DNA of 64,000 nucleotides from Pseudomonas sp. efr-133-TYG-5 (GCF_030209175.1 NZ_JARVSM010000007.1:124001-188000); one strand, 5' to 3'. Positions 44,903 to 52,816 are shown, counted from the stretch's first letter. Translations and numbers: made by a program. The notes: generated by a model not told the origin, from the letters alone.

Positions 44903-45742
44903 ATGCCCACTCGCCCATCCACCTTGCAGGCCAGCGTCGGCCTCGGCCTGCGTCGCGGCCTGATCAAGGATCTGCTGGCCGCCCGTACGACTGATCTCGA
45001 CTTTCTCGAAGTCGCCCCGGAAAACTGGATCGGCGTCGGTGGCGCCCACGGCGCGGCGCTGCGCGAACTGGCCGAGCGTTTCCCGTTGTCCTGTCACGGC
45101 CTGTCGTTGTCGCTGGGCGGCCCGGCACCGCTGGACGTCGATTTCCTGCGCGAGGTGCGCACCTTTCTCGATCAGCACCAAGTGCCGCTGTACAGCGAAC
45201 ACCTGAGCTACTGCAGCGATGACGGCCACCTCTACGATCTATTGCCGCTGCCGTTCACCGAAGAGGCGGTGCATCACGTCGCCGCGCGCATCCGTCAGGC
45301 CCAGGACATCCTGGGCCGGCGCCTGGCGGTGGAAAACGTCTCCTACTACGCCGCGCCGCAGCAGGACATGGACGAAGTGAGCTTCACCAACGCCGTGCTG
45401 CGCGAGGCCGATTGCGACCTGCTGCTGGATGTCAACAACGTCTACGTCAACGCGATCAACCACGGTGTTGACGCGCATGCCTTCCTTGCCGGGATCGAGC
45501 CCGGCCGGGTGGTCGGCATGCACGTGGCCGGGCATTTCGATGAATCCGCCACGCTGAAGATCGATACCCACGGTGCGCCGGTAAAACCGGAGGTCTGGGC
45601 GCTGCTGGCCGAGGCCTACACGCGGTTCGGCGCACAACCGACCCTGCTCGAACGGGATTTCAACTTTCCGGCATTTTCCCAATTGCTGGGGGAAGTGCAG
45701 ACCATCCGCCGCTTGCAGAACGAGGAGCGCCGCCATGGCTGA
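44903..45742 (+). CDS. DUF692 multinuclear non-heme iron oxidase (MNIO) family protein, BufB-like
   Basis: 279 residues of the DUF692/MbnB-like TIM barrel family. Metal-site blocks are visible in order: CHGLSLSLGG, SEHLSY, AVENVSYYA, LLLDVNNVYVNAINHG, MHVAGHFDE, IDTHGAPV and LLERDFNFPAF. MNIOs use two or three irons and O2 to modify residues (often Cys, also Asn/Asp) of ribosomally made peptides, with a DUF2063-type partner for substrate binding. GAGG precedes the ATG. The partner gene follows with an 8-base overlap. No classical Cys-rich DUF2282 precursor is adjacent; see the repeat protein at 49248. Confidence 0.88.
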   Translation: MPTRPSTLQASVGLGLRRGLIKDLLAARTTDLDFLEVAPENWIGVGGAHGAALRELAERFPLSCHGLSLSLGGPAPLDVDFLREVRTFLDQHQVPLYSEHLSYCSDDGHLYDLLPLPFTEEAVHHVAARIRQAQDILGRRLAVENVSYYAAPQQDMDEVSFTNAVLREADCDLLLDVNNVYVNAINHGVDAHAFLAGIEPGRVVGMHVAGHFDESATLKIDTHGAPVKPEVWALLAEAYTRFGAQPTLLERDFNFPAFSQLLGEVQTIRRLQNEERRHG

Positions 45743-46487
45743 TCTGGCCCGGCAACAACAGGCACTGACCCGCTACCTGCGCGATCCGGACAACCAGGCA
45801 CCACCGGCGCAGATGAATGCGGCGCGGGTCGCGGTGTATCGCGATCTGGTGTTCAACAACCTGTCGCAGCTGCTCGGCGGCACGTTTCCGGTGCTGATCC
45901 GAATCATCGGCGAGTCAGGCTGGAAAACTCTGGTGCGGGGTTTCCTGCGGGACTACCGGGCGCAGACGCCGAAGTTCGGCGAGATTGCCGAGGCGTTCAT
46001 CGACTACCTGTCGGCGCAACCGGCGGTGTTGCGCGAGGGCCATTGGCCGCCGTTCCTGCTGGAGCTGGCGCATTACGAGTGGGTGGAAATGGTCTTGCAG
46101 CAGTCTGCCGCCGAGCCGCTGCCGCCGAGCGATCCGGCGCTGTTGTTGCAGCAACCGCTGCGGGTGTCGGCGCTGGCCTGGCCGCTGGCATACACCTGGC
46201 CGGTGCATTTGCTCGGCCCGGATCGGCAACCCGTCACGCCACCGGCGCAACCGACCCTGTTGCTGGTGCGCCGTACGCCGGACTGGAGCGTGAAATTTTC
46301 CGAATTGAGCCCATTGGCCTGGCGCTTGCTCGAGCGCATTGGCGAGTTCCCGAGCCTCAGCGGTCGCGCGCAATTGCACGCCCTGGCCGCGGAAGCAGGC
46401 TTGCCGGCGACCGCAGCGTTCACCGACAGCGGCATGCAGTTGCTGCAGCAGCTGCACGCCGACGGTGTCATCGGCTGCACCCCCTGA
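45735..46487 (+). CDS. DUF2063 (HvfC/BufC-like) MNIO partner protein
   Basis: 250 residues. The N-terminal HvfC/BufC domain reads RQQQALTRYLRDPDN...RVAVYRDLVFNNLSQLLGGTFPVLIRIIGESGW, which forms a helical recognition module; the second half is a mixed domain (WPLAYTWPVHLLGPDRQP; LLERIGEFPSL). In bufferin and methanobactin-like systems this protein binds the precursor leader and presents it to the MNIO. Its start overlaps the MNIO stop by eight bases. It converges with the histidine kinase gene. Confidence 0.85.
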   Translation: MADLARQQQALTRYLRDPDNQAPPAQMNAARVAVYRDLVFNNLSQLLGGTFPVLIRIIGESGWKTLVRGFLRDYRAQTPKFGEIAEAFIDYLSAQPAVLREGHWPPFLLELAHYEWVEMVLQQSAAEPLPPSDPALLLQQPLRVSALAWPLAYTWPVHLLGPDRQPVTPPAQPTLLLVRRTPDWSVKFSELSPLAWRLLERIGEFPSLSGRAQLHALAAEAGLPATAAFTDSGMQLLQQLHADGVIGCTP

Positions 46488-46497
46488 AAACCTCACT

Positions 46498-46533
46498 CCG
46501 CCGTCAGCGTCGGCTTGTCGGCGCTGACGGCGG
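46498..46533. repeat. 12-bp inverted repeat between convergent genes
   Basis: CCGCCGTCAGCG (46498-46509) pairs with CGCTGACGGCGG (46522-46533) across a 12-base loop. It lies 11 bases after the DUF2063 stop. No T-run follows, so it may be a factor-dependent or RNA-stabilising hairpin at the end of the MNIO transcript. Confidence 0.5.
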
Positions 46534-46600
46534 GGCAACAGCTGATCGCCTGATCGACCGCTGTGCCAGCGAGCCTGCCTGTGCAGGGTTCGGGATGGAT

Positions 46601-47908
46601 TCAGGCGCTGAGCGGCAGCCTCAGCTCGGCACACAACCCGCCACCGTCGCGGTTGCTCAGGGTCAGCGAACCGCCGAGAGCCATGGCCAGTTGCTGGGCG
46701 ATGGCCAGGCCGAGGCCGGTGCCGCCGGTGCTGCGGTTGCGCGAGTTCTCCACGCGGTAGAACGGCTGCATGACCTGAGCCAATTCGGCTTCGGCGATGC
46801 CCGGACCGCGATCCATGACCTTCACCGACAGCCCGCCATGCTGCCGCTCGACCTGCAACTGAGCGCTGCCGGCGAATTTCAGTGCATTGTCGGTAAGGTT
46901 GACCAGCACCCGACGCAGGGCATGCGGGCGCGTATCGATGACGGCTTCGCTCTTGCCAGCCAATTGCACGTCCTTGCCCATGTCCTGATAGTCGAACACC
47001 AGGCTGTCGAGGAACGAGTCGAGGTCGGTGCGTCGGCTTTCTTCGGTCGAGCCATGGATGCTGCGGGCATAGGCCACACCTTCGCGCACCAGGTGCTCCA
47101 TCTCGCCGAGGTCGTTGCACAGTTTGTCTTTCTCCGGCGAATCGTCCATGAACTCGGCGCGCAGTTTCATCCGGGTGATCGGGGTTTGCAGGTCGTGGGA
47201 AATCGCCGCGAGCAATTGCATGCGCTCTTTCAGGTAAGCGGCGATGCGCGCCTGCATCGCGTTGAACGCGCGGGCGGCGTACACCACTTCGTTGGGCCCG
47301 TGTTCGTCGAGGTGCACGGCATGGGCATTGGGATCGAGGGTTTCCACGGCATTGGCGAGGCGGGTGAGCGGGCGGATGGCGATGCGCACCGCCAGCCAGG
47401 TGCAGGCCAGCATCAGTGCCAGTTGCCCGAGCAGCACCGCCGGCAACCACGGCGACAGCGGCACCATCGACGGACGCACATCGATGGTCACCGGGCTGCC
47501 GTCGCTCAGGCGCAGGTGGCCTTGAAAATGTTTGATCGGCCCGGGGATGTCGGTGAAGGTCAGCGGATAGGCGGCGCCGATCGCATCGGTGATCGAAGTG
47601 ACGGCAATCGGCACATCGCCCGCGCCGATCGGCGTGCCCGGTTCGCCTTCGCTCAGCAGGTAAGCGTAGTTGGCCCGGGCCAGGCGCTTGAGCCAGGCGG
47701 GACGTTCTTCGGCGGGCAGGCGATCGAGGATGGCAATCGACGTCGAGACGTCGGTTTCGAGGTTGCCGAGCATGGTGTTTTTCGCGCTCTGGTAGCGCTC
47801 GTAATACTGCGCGCCGAACGACAGCGCCTGGGCGAGGATCAGGCCGACGAGGAATATCAGCGACAACCGCGAAGCCAGGGTGCGTGGCCAGCGCAGGGCG
47901 ACACTCAT
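46601..47908 (-). CDS. EnvZ-like sensor histidine kinase
   Basis: 435 residues. Helix 1 (residues ~14-35) and helix 2 (~155-178) frame a ~120-residue periplasmic sensor domain. A HAMP linker (AVRIAIRPLTRLANAVETL) is followed by the H-box AAISHDLQTPITRMKLRAE with phospho-His238, the N-box NLTDNALKF, and G-boxes DRGPGIAE and GGTGLGLAIA. The ATG overlaps the response-regulator stop by four bases. As the operator copies lie at both flanking operons, the periplasmic signal probably reports the stress handled by the MNIO system, plausibly a metal or thiol signal (inference). Confidence 0.9.
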   Translation of the reverse strand: MSVALRWPRTLASRLSLIFLVGLILAQALSFGAQYYERYQSAKNTMLGNLETDVSTSIAILDRLPAEERPAWLKRLARANYAYLLSEGEPGTPIGAGDVPIAVTSITDAIGAAYPLTFTDIPGPIKHFQGHLRLSDGSPVTIDVRPSMVPLSPWLPAVLLGQLALMLACTWLAVRIAIRPLTRLANAVETLDPNAHAVHLDEHGPNEVVYAARAFNAMQARIAAYLKERMQLLAAISHDLQTPITRMKLRAEFMDDSPEKDKLCNDLGEMEHLVREGVAYARSIHGSTEESRRTDLDSFLDSLVFDYQDMGKDVQLAGKSEAVIDTRPHALRRVLVNLTDNALKFAGSAQLQVERQHGGLSVKVMDRGPGIAEAELAQVMQPFYRVENSRNRSTGGTGLGLAIAQQLAMALGGSLTLSNRDGGGLCAELRLPLSA

Positions 47909-48645
47909 GCCGGGGCTCCGAGAATCTCCACCGGCAGCGAGAACACATAACCTTCGCTGCGCACGGTCTTGATATAGGCCGGCTCGCGGGCGTCGTCGAG
48001 CAGACGCTGGCGCAGGCGACTGACCAGCAGATCGATGGAGCGGTCGAACAGATCGGCGTCGCGGCCCTGGGTCAGGTTGAGCAGTTGGTCGCGACTCAGC
48101 ACCCGTTGCGGGTGGTCGAGAAACACCCGCAGCAAGCGGTATTCGGCACCGCTCAGGGCGACCATGGTGCCGTCCTTGTCCAGCAAGTGCCGGGCCGAGG
48201 TGTCCAGCTGCCAGCGGCCGAAGGCGAGCAGGCGGCCGCTTTCGGTGACCACCAGGTTCGGCGGCAGCATCCGCGTACGCCGCAGCACGGCGTTGATCCG
48301 CGCCAGCAGCTCGCGGGCGGCGAAGGGTTTGGTCAGGTAGTCGTCGGCGCCCATTTCCAGGCCGATGATTCGGTCGGTTTCATCGTTGCGCGCGGTGAGC
48401 ATCAGCACCGGTGTGGCCTTGTGTTTGCCGGCGCGCAACTCGCGGCACAGCAGCAGGCCGTCGTCGCCGGGCATCATGATGTCGAGCACGATCAGGTCGA
48501 CCGTATTGGCTTCGAGAAAGCTGCGCATCTGGCGGCCATCGGCGACCACGGTGGTGCGCAGACCGTTTTTCTTCAGGTAATTGCCGACCAGTTCGCGGAT
48601 CTCGCGGTCGTCGTCGACGATCAGGATGTGATCGACATGTTCCAT
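47905..48645 (-). CDS. OmpR-family response regulator
   Basis: 246 residues. Receiver domain with acidic pocket HILIVDDDREIRE, phospho-acceptor Asp55 in VLDIMMPGDDGL, and Lys106 in LTKPF. The C-terminal winged helix has LSGAEYRLLRVFLDHPQRVLSRDQLLN and a recognition helix RSIDLLVSRLRQRL. The ATG at 48645 has AGAGG upstream; the longer open frame reaches into the promoter. It is the first gene of the regulator-kinase pair. One operator copy (48715) lies about 70 bases before its start, consistent with autoregulation. Confidence 0.92.
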   Translation of the reverse strand: MEHVDHILIVDDDREIRELVGNYLKKNGLRTTVVADGRQMRSFLEANTVDLIVLDIMMPGDDGLLLCRELRAGKHKATPVLMLTARNDETDRIIGLEMGADDYLTKPFAARELLARINAVLRRTRMLPPNLVVTESGRLLAFGRWQLDTSARHLLDKDGTMVALSGAEYRLLRVFLDHPQRVLSRDQLLNLTQGRDADLFDRSIDLLVSRLRQRLLDDAREPAYIKTVRSEGYVFSLPVEILGAPA

Positions 48646-48714
48646 GGGCCAACCTCTAGCAAAAGGGGGAATGCCGCGCAGTCTATCGAGCCTTGGCCGG
48701 CGCGCCTGCGGGCC

Positions 48715-48752
48715 TTTGTATTGCAGTGTATCTGGCGCAACGGCGGATACAC
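48715..48752. promoter_or_regulatory. Composite operator B (response-regulator promoter)
   Basis: TTTGTATTGCAGTGTATC (48715-48732) followed by GATACAC at 48746-48752, offset 31 bases. It lies about 70 bases upstream of the response-regulator start and 68 bases from operator C. Two mismatches to operator A in the first 18 bases. Confidence 0.7.
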
Positions 48753-48782
48753 GGAGACGCAAAAAGACGATTTTTCCAGGCT

Positions 48783-48820
48783 TTTGTATCGCTGTGTATC
48801 TCCGGGCGGTGGGGACACAC
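48783..48820. promoter_or_regulatory. Composite operator C (DUF2790 operon promoter)
   Basis: TTTGTATCGCTGTGTATC (48783-48800), identical over 18 bases to operator A, followed by GACACAC at 48814-48820, again with a 31-base offset. It lies 134-171 bases before the DUF2790 ATG. Confidence 0.75.
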
Positions 48821-48953
48821 AGCGATTTATAGCCGACGTTTCCCGACACAGACGCGATACCTCGCGAGCTTTAAATGAGCTCCATCGAGGCACACCCCAA
48901 CCGCCTCGGCTCAACCAACCGATCTACCTAATTGAAGCCTTGAGGGACACACC

Positions 48954-49220
48954 ATGAACAAGTCATCCGTGATCGCCGCCTGCCTGTTCGCTGCACTGAA
49001 CATCTGCACCCTGTCGGCCCGCGCCGAAGCAGCCGAGGTTACCCCGCAAACCTACACCTACGGTACCCACCTGGACATCCAGAAAGTCATCTCGCTGAAA
49101 CAGGACAACTCGACCACCTGCGGCATCGTCGAGGCGCGCATGACCTACCTGGATTCGACCGGCCAGACCCGCGTGCTCGACTACAGCAAATTCGCCGACG
49201 GTTGCCACAACGAAAACTGA
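48954..49220 (+). CDS. DUF2790 small periplasmic protein
   Basis: 88 residues: a signal peptide (VIAACLFAALNICTLSARA), then a mature ~65-residue domain with PQTYTYGTHLDIQKVISL, TTCGIVEARMTYLDSTGQTRVLDYSKFADGC. The TYGT-LD-KV and MTYLDS-G-T-LDYS pattern is that of the Pseudomonas DUF2790 family. The two mature Cys may form a disulfide. Some members are, from memory, linked to copper stress; this is not certain. GAGGGAC precedes the ATG. It is first in the operator C operon. Confidence 0.8.
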   Translation: MNKSSVIAACLFAALNICTLSARAEAAEVTPQTYTYGTHLDIQKVISLKQDNSTTCGIVEARMTYLDSTGQTRVLDYSKFADGCHNEN

Positions 49221-49247
49221 TTGATCACTTTCTTCAGGAGTATTGCC

Positions 49248-49628
49248 ATGAACAACGTAGCGCGTTTTTTCACTGCCATCGCCTTCGCCCTGGCCGGTGT
49301 GGCGGCACATGCCAACGCTGCCGTCGAACAGAGTAGCTGCACCGCCAGCATTTGCTTCCAGCTCAGCCCGCTGGCCAAGTCGGCCAGCGATGCGTTGATC
49401 GCCGCCGATGGCTCCAGCCGCACGCCGCAAGGGCAAATGGTGGCCGAGGACGGATCGAGCCGCACGCCGCAGGGGCAAAGGGTGGCCGAGGACGGCTCCA
49501 GCCGCACGCCGCAGGGGCAGAGGGTGGCCGAGGACGGTTCCGGCCGCACGCCGCAGGCGCAAAGGGTGGCCGAGAACGGTGCCAGCCGCACCCCGCAAAG
49601 CCAATGGCTCGACAGCCAGAGCGCCTGA
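49248..49628 (+). CDS. Secreted protein with five 14-residue tandem repeats (candidate MNIO substrate)
   Basis: 126 residues: a signal peptide (FFTAIAFALAGVAAHANA), a short Cys-containing segment SSCTASICFQLSPLAKSASD, then five tandem copies of A-E-DGSSRTPQGQRV-type repeats and a short tail LDSQSA. The repeats are polar, with invariant G, RTPQ and Q positions and no Cys. CAGGAG precedes ATG 49248, which lies 27 bases after the DUF2790 gene. Regularly repeated peptides beside an MNIO pair under one regulator suggest a multi-core modified peptide, but this is unproven. A structural or metal-binding repeat is the alternative. Confidence 0.75.
   Translation: MNNVARFFTAIAFALAGVAAHANAAVEQSSCTASICFQLSPLAKSASDALIAADGSSRTPQGQMVAEDGSSRTPQGQRVAEDGSSRTPQGQRVAEDGSGRTPQAQRVAENGASRTPQSQWLDSQSA
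49401..49610 (+). repeat. Five 42-bp in-frame tandem repeats
   Basis: Five consecutive 42-base units, each encoding 14 residues. Units 2, 3 and 4 are nearly identical in DNA (GCCGAGGACGG start, AGGGTG end); units 1 and 5 have diverged at the edges. This pattern suggests expansion by slippage or unequal exchange with the middle copies most recent. Confidence 0.92.
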
Positions 49629-49714
49629 AACGCCTCTGACCATTCACTGGGAGGACGGGAGCCAGATCCCACCCCCGGCCACCGCTGTTCAACATTTTTC
49701 CCAGGGTGATCCGC

Positions 49715-50929
49715 ATGTTCCTCATTGCTTTCCTCGGCGGTCTGCTGACCGTCCTCAGCCCGTGCATCTTGCCAGTGGTGCCGTTTCTGTTCGCCGGCGC
49801 CCAGCGCAGCCGCGCTTCGATCCTGCTGACCCTCGGTGGCATGGCCCTGACCTTTGCCGTGATCTCGAGCCTGGCAGTGGTCAGCAGCGAATGGGTGATC
49901 CAGGCCAGTAACAGCGGCCGGCATATCGCCCTGATCGTGATGGCGCTGTTTGCCCTCTCGCTGATTTCCGCGCGAGTCGGTGACTGGCTCTCCCGGCCAT
50001 TCGTTGTGCTCGGCAATCGCCTCGATCCGGACACCCGCAAGAAGGCCGGGCCGATGGGCTCGATCATGCTCGGCGTCGCCACCGGTCTGTTGTGGGCACC
50101 GTGCGCCGGGCCGATCCTCGGCGTGATTCTGACCGGGGCCATGCTGCAAGGCGCCAACGCCCAGACCAGCCTGTTGCTGCTGGCGTATGGGGCGGGCAGT
50201 GCGCTGTCGCTGGGTACGTTGATCTTCGCCGGTCGCGGCCTGGTCAATCGCTTGAAACCGTCGATCCCGTTCACCGGCTGGTTGCGCCGCGGCGCAGGCG
50301 TTGCGGTGCTGGCGGCGGCCGCGGTCATTGCCACCGGTGCCGACAAAACGCTGCTGGCCGGGACGTCTTCCCAGGGTGTCGCCAGCGTCGAGAAAAGCGT
50401 GCTGGAGAACGCGCCGAAAGTGCTCGACTACTTCATCAGCAAAGTGCGCGCCGACGTCATGAGCGAGGACGCCGGCAAAGGTGCGATGCCCTCACTGGCC
50501 GGCGCGGTGCAATGGCTCAACTCGCCCGAGCTGAGCGCCGATTCGCTGCGCGGCAAAGTGGTGCTGGTGGATTTCTGGACCTACGACTGCATCAACTGCC
50601 AGCACACGCTGCCGTACGTCAAGGAGTGGCAGAAGAAGTACGCCAGCGACGGCCTGGTGGTGATCGGCGTGCACACCCCGGAATACGGCTACGAGCGGAT
50701 CATCGATAACGTCAGGGATCAGGTGCGCAAGCTCGGCATCACCTATCCGGTGGCCATCGACAACAACTACGCGATCTGGCGCAACTTCGACAATCAGTAC
50801 TGGCCGGCCCATTACCTGATCGACGCCAAGGGCCAGGTGCGCTACAGCCACTTCGGCGAGGGCAGCTACGACGCTCAGGAACAAATGATCCGGCAGCTGC
50901 TGGAAGAGGCCAAGGCGCCGGCCGCGTAA
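49715..50929 (+). CDS. DipZ-like CcdA/DsbD-thioredoxin fusion
   Basis: About 404 residues. Residues 1-~210 form the CcdA/DsbD electron-transport membrane domain with paired Cys in LTVLSPCILPVV (Cys17) and LLWAPCAGPILG. After a linker the periplasmic TlpA/AhpC-like thioredoxin domain has the redox site WTYDCINCQH (Cys292 and Cys295), then YWPAHYLIDAKGQVRYSHFGEG. It moves electrons from cytoplasmic thioredoxin to a periplasmic thiol. ATG 49715 follows GGGTGA; a GTG nine bases earlier is possible. As third gene of the operon it may keep the Cys of DUF2790 or the repeat protein reduced. Confidence 0.88.
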   Translation: MFLIAFLGGLLTVLSPCILPVVPFLFAGAQRSRASILLTLGGMALTFAVISSLAVVSSEWVIQASNSGRHIALIVMALFALSLISARVGDWLSRPFVVLGNRLDPDTRKKAGPMGSIMLGVATGLLWAPCAGPILGVILTGAMLQGANAQTSLLLLAYGAGSALSLGTLIFAGRGLVNRLKPSIPFTGWLRRGAGVAVLAAAAVIATGADKTLLAGTSSQGVASVEKSVLENAPKVLDYFISKVRADVMSEDAGKGAMPSLAGAVQWLNSPELSADSLRGKVVLVDFWTYDCINCQHTLPYVKEWQKKYASDGLVVIGVHTPEYGYERIIDNVRDQVRKLGITYPVAIDNNYAIWRNFDNQYWPAHYLIDAKGQVRYSHFGEGSYDAQEQMIRQLLEEAKAPAA

Positions 50930-50950
50930 GCCGAGGCAAACATCAATGGC

Positions 50951-51412
50951 TCACAGGTCTCGCACCATGAGCCATTGTTCGTTGTCCCAGGCGCGAAAGC
51001 GCTCCAGCACTGTCCAGCCGCGTTTGCCGTAGTAGTCCTGCTTGTTCTGCGTATGCAGGTAGAGGCGTGGCAATCCGCGCTGTTTCGCGGCCTGACTGAT
51101 GCCATCGATCAGTTGTTCGGCGAGCCCTTGGCCACGTGCCTCGGGCGTGACGAATACGCAGGCCAGCCATGGCCCGAGGTCCGGGCGCAGGGTCAGGTCG
51201 GCGCGGGCCAGTGCCGCGCCGCCGAGCAGACGTTCGCCGTCCAGGGCAATCAGGCACGGCCAGTCACCATTGGTTTGGCCGTCGGCGAACTCGCGTTGCC
51301 ACTCGGCCAGGGGTTGCGCGGCGTATTCGTAGGCGAATTGCTGGTGAATCCAGGCGGCGTAGGTGTCACTGTGCTGCAGGTGATCGGCAAGCCATTCCAG
51401 GCGCAAAGGCAT
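50951..51412 (-). CDS. GNAT-family N-acetyltransferase
   Basis: 153 residues. The acetyl-CoA loop reads VTPEARGQGLAEQLID, preceded by LGGAALARADLTLRPDLGPWLACVFV and followed by LYLHTQNKQDYYGKRGWTVLERF. GGAATCC lies before ATG 51412 (the frame is open to 51478). Substrate unknown. It converges with the DipZ-like gene. Confidence 0.85.
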   Translation of the reverse strand: MPLRLEWLADHLQHSDTYAAWIHQQFAYEYAAQPLAEWQREFADGQTNGDWPCLIALDGERLLGGAALARADLTLRPDLGPWLACVFVTPEARGQGLAEQLIDGISQAAKQRGLPRLYLHTQNKQDYYGKRGWTVLERFRAWDNEQWLMVRDL

Positions 51413-51640
51413 GAAGGGATTCCATTCGTTAAGGACGAGTCGGCATGAGAGCCGATCTCCCGGCGTGCTGGCAATCACGACAGTGTCTCGGTGGCTTTAC
51501 AAATAGCCGCCATTCATCGGCCAGGCCCCGATTTTACGGGCTCTCCGGACGATTGGCAGGGACGCCGACCGGCCCCCGCGCGATAGTGGGCGAGCGGGTT
51601 CATCAGGGCCTGCCACCGAGAACAAGCAAGCGAGGTTGCC

Positions 51641-51913
51641 ATGCCGAAATTCGTGATCGAACGCGAGATTCCAGGGGCCGGAAAGCTGTCGCAGCAAGAG
51701 CTCAAAGCCGTTTCGCAAACATCCTGCCAGGCGTTGCGCGAACTCGGGCCACAGGTGCAGTGGCTGCAGAGTTATGTCACCGCCGACAAAGTCTATTGCG
51801 TGTACATCGCTCCCGATGAAGAGCAGGTGCGCGAGCACGCCCGGCTGGGCGGATTCCCGGCCAACAGCGTGGCGCGGGTGGTCACGGTGATCGATCCGAC
51901 CACGGCTGAGTGA
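51641..51913 (+). CDS. DUF4242 small protein
   Basis: 90 residues. Starts MPKFVIEREIPGAGKLSQQEL and continues VQWLQSYVTADKVYCVYIAPDEEQVREHARLGGFPA, typical of the ferredoxin-like DUF4242 family, in which SCO4226 binds nickel. CGAGG precedes the ATG. It lies 31 bases before the methyltransferase gene and is probably co-transcribed. Confidence 0.85.
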   Translation: MPKFVIEREIPGAGKLSQQELKAVSQTSCQALRELGPQVQWLQSYVTADKVYCVYIAPDEEQVREHARLGGFPANSVARVVTVIDPTTAE

Positions 51914-51944
51914 AGCCCATCCAACCTGCAGCGGAGCAAGATTC

Positions 51945-52757
51945 ATGAGTACCCCCATTGATCTGACGGCCCTGAAGGAACGCCAGAAAGTCGCCTGGGC
52001 CAGCGGTGATTACGCGTTGATTGGCACCACGTTGCAGATCGTTGGCGAGAACCTCGCCGAGGCCTGCGACCTGCGCTGCGATGAAGAGGTGCTGGATGTC
52101 GCCGCCGGCAACGGCAACGCGACCCTGGCGGCGGCGCGGCGTGGTTGCCGGGTGATGTCCACCGACTACGTCGCGGCGCTGCTCGAACGGGGCCAGGATC
52201 GAGCGCGGGCCGAGCACCTCGACGTCACCTTTCAAGTCGCCGATGCCGAGGCACTGCCGTTCGCCGATGGCAGTTTCGACGCAGTGCTGTCGACCTTCGG
52301 CGTGATGTTCGCGCCGGACCAGGCCACGGCGGCCCGGGAGCTGGCCCGCGTGTGTCGGCGCGGCGGCCGCATCGGCATGGCCAACTGGACCCCGGACGGT
52401 TTCGTCGGGCAGATGTTCAAGACCCTCGGTCGCCACCTGCCACCGCCGCCCGGCGCGCAGCCGCCGTCGAACTGGGGCGCCGAACCCTGGCTGCACTCGC
52501 ACTTCGACGAGCGCCACTTTCTGATCCAGGTCGCCCAGCGGCATTTCAACTTCCGCTACCGCTCGGCGGCGCACTTCATCGACATCTTCCGCCACTGGTA
52601 CGGCCCGGTACACAAAGCCTTCGCCGCGTTGCCACCGGAGAGTGGGCAGGCGCTGGAAAACGATCTGACGGAGCTGATCGAACGCTTCAACCGGGCAGGG
52701 CCGGACTCGCTGGTGGTACCGAGCGATTACCTGGAGGTGGTGATTACCAAGCGTTGA
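51945..52757 (+). CDS. Class I SAM-dependent methyltransferase (UbiE-like)
   Basis: 270 residues. SAM site EEVLDVAAGNGNATLAAARRG, then ADAEALPFADGSFDAVLSTFGVMFAPDQATAARELARVCRRGGRIGMANWTPDG, typical of the Methyltransf_11/UbiE group. GGAGCAAG precedes the ATG. Likely a small-molecule methylase; substrate unknown. A REP hairpin follows. Confidence 0.85.
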   Translation: MSTPIDLTALKERQKVAWASGDYALIGTTLQIVGENLAEACDLRCDEEVLDVAAGNGNATLAAARRGCRVMSTDYVAALLERGQDRARAEHLDVTFQVADAEALPFADGSFDAVLSTFGVMFAPDQATAARELARVCRRGGRIGMANWTPDGFVGQMFKTLGRHLPPPPGAQPPSNWGAEPWLHSHFDERHFLIQVAQRHFNFRYRSAAHFIDIFRHWYGPVHKAFAALPPESGQALENDLTELIERFNRAGPDSLVVPSDYLEVVITKR

Positions 52758-52773
52758 GCGAGGGCAATGCGGA

Positions 52774-52801
52774 TGTGAGAGCGAGCAGGCTCGCTCTCAC
52801 A
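52774..52801. repeat. REP-type palindrome of a second family
   Basis: TGTGAGAGCGAGC (52774-52786) and GCTCGCTCTCACA (52789-52801) form a 13-bp stem with an AG loop. The core GAGCGAGCAGGCTCGCTC is a common fluorescent Pseudomonas REP form, unlike the CGTTCCCACGC type at 18697 and 41416. It lies between two convergent genes. Confidence 0.85.
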
Positions 52802-52816
52802 CGGAGGTTGAATGAG

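Larger units (their letters stand above)
48646..48953. other. Divergent promoter region with two operator copies
   Basis: These 308 bases between the response regulator and the DUF2790 gene hold composite operators B and C. A further half-site pair (ACACAG at 48846, GATAC at 48856) repeats what is seen in the MNIO promoter at nearly the same offset from its operator. No gene is present; several open frames across the region are incidental. Confidence 0.65.

Noticed and set aside
49401..49610. Tandem repeats as a possible CRISPR array
   Set aside because: The 42-base units abut without spacers and stay in frame within a signal-peptide-bearing gene, so they encode protein repeats.
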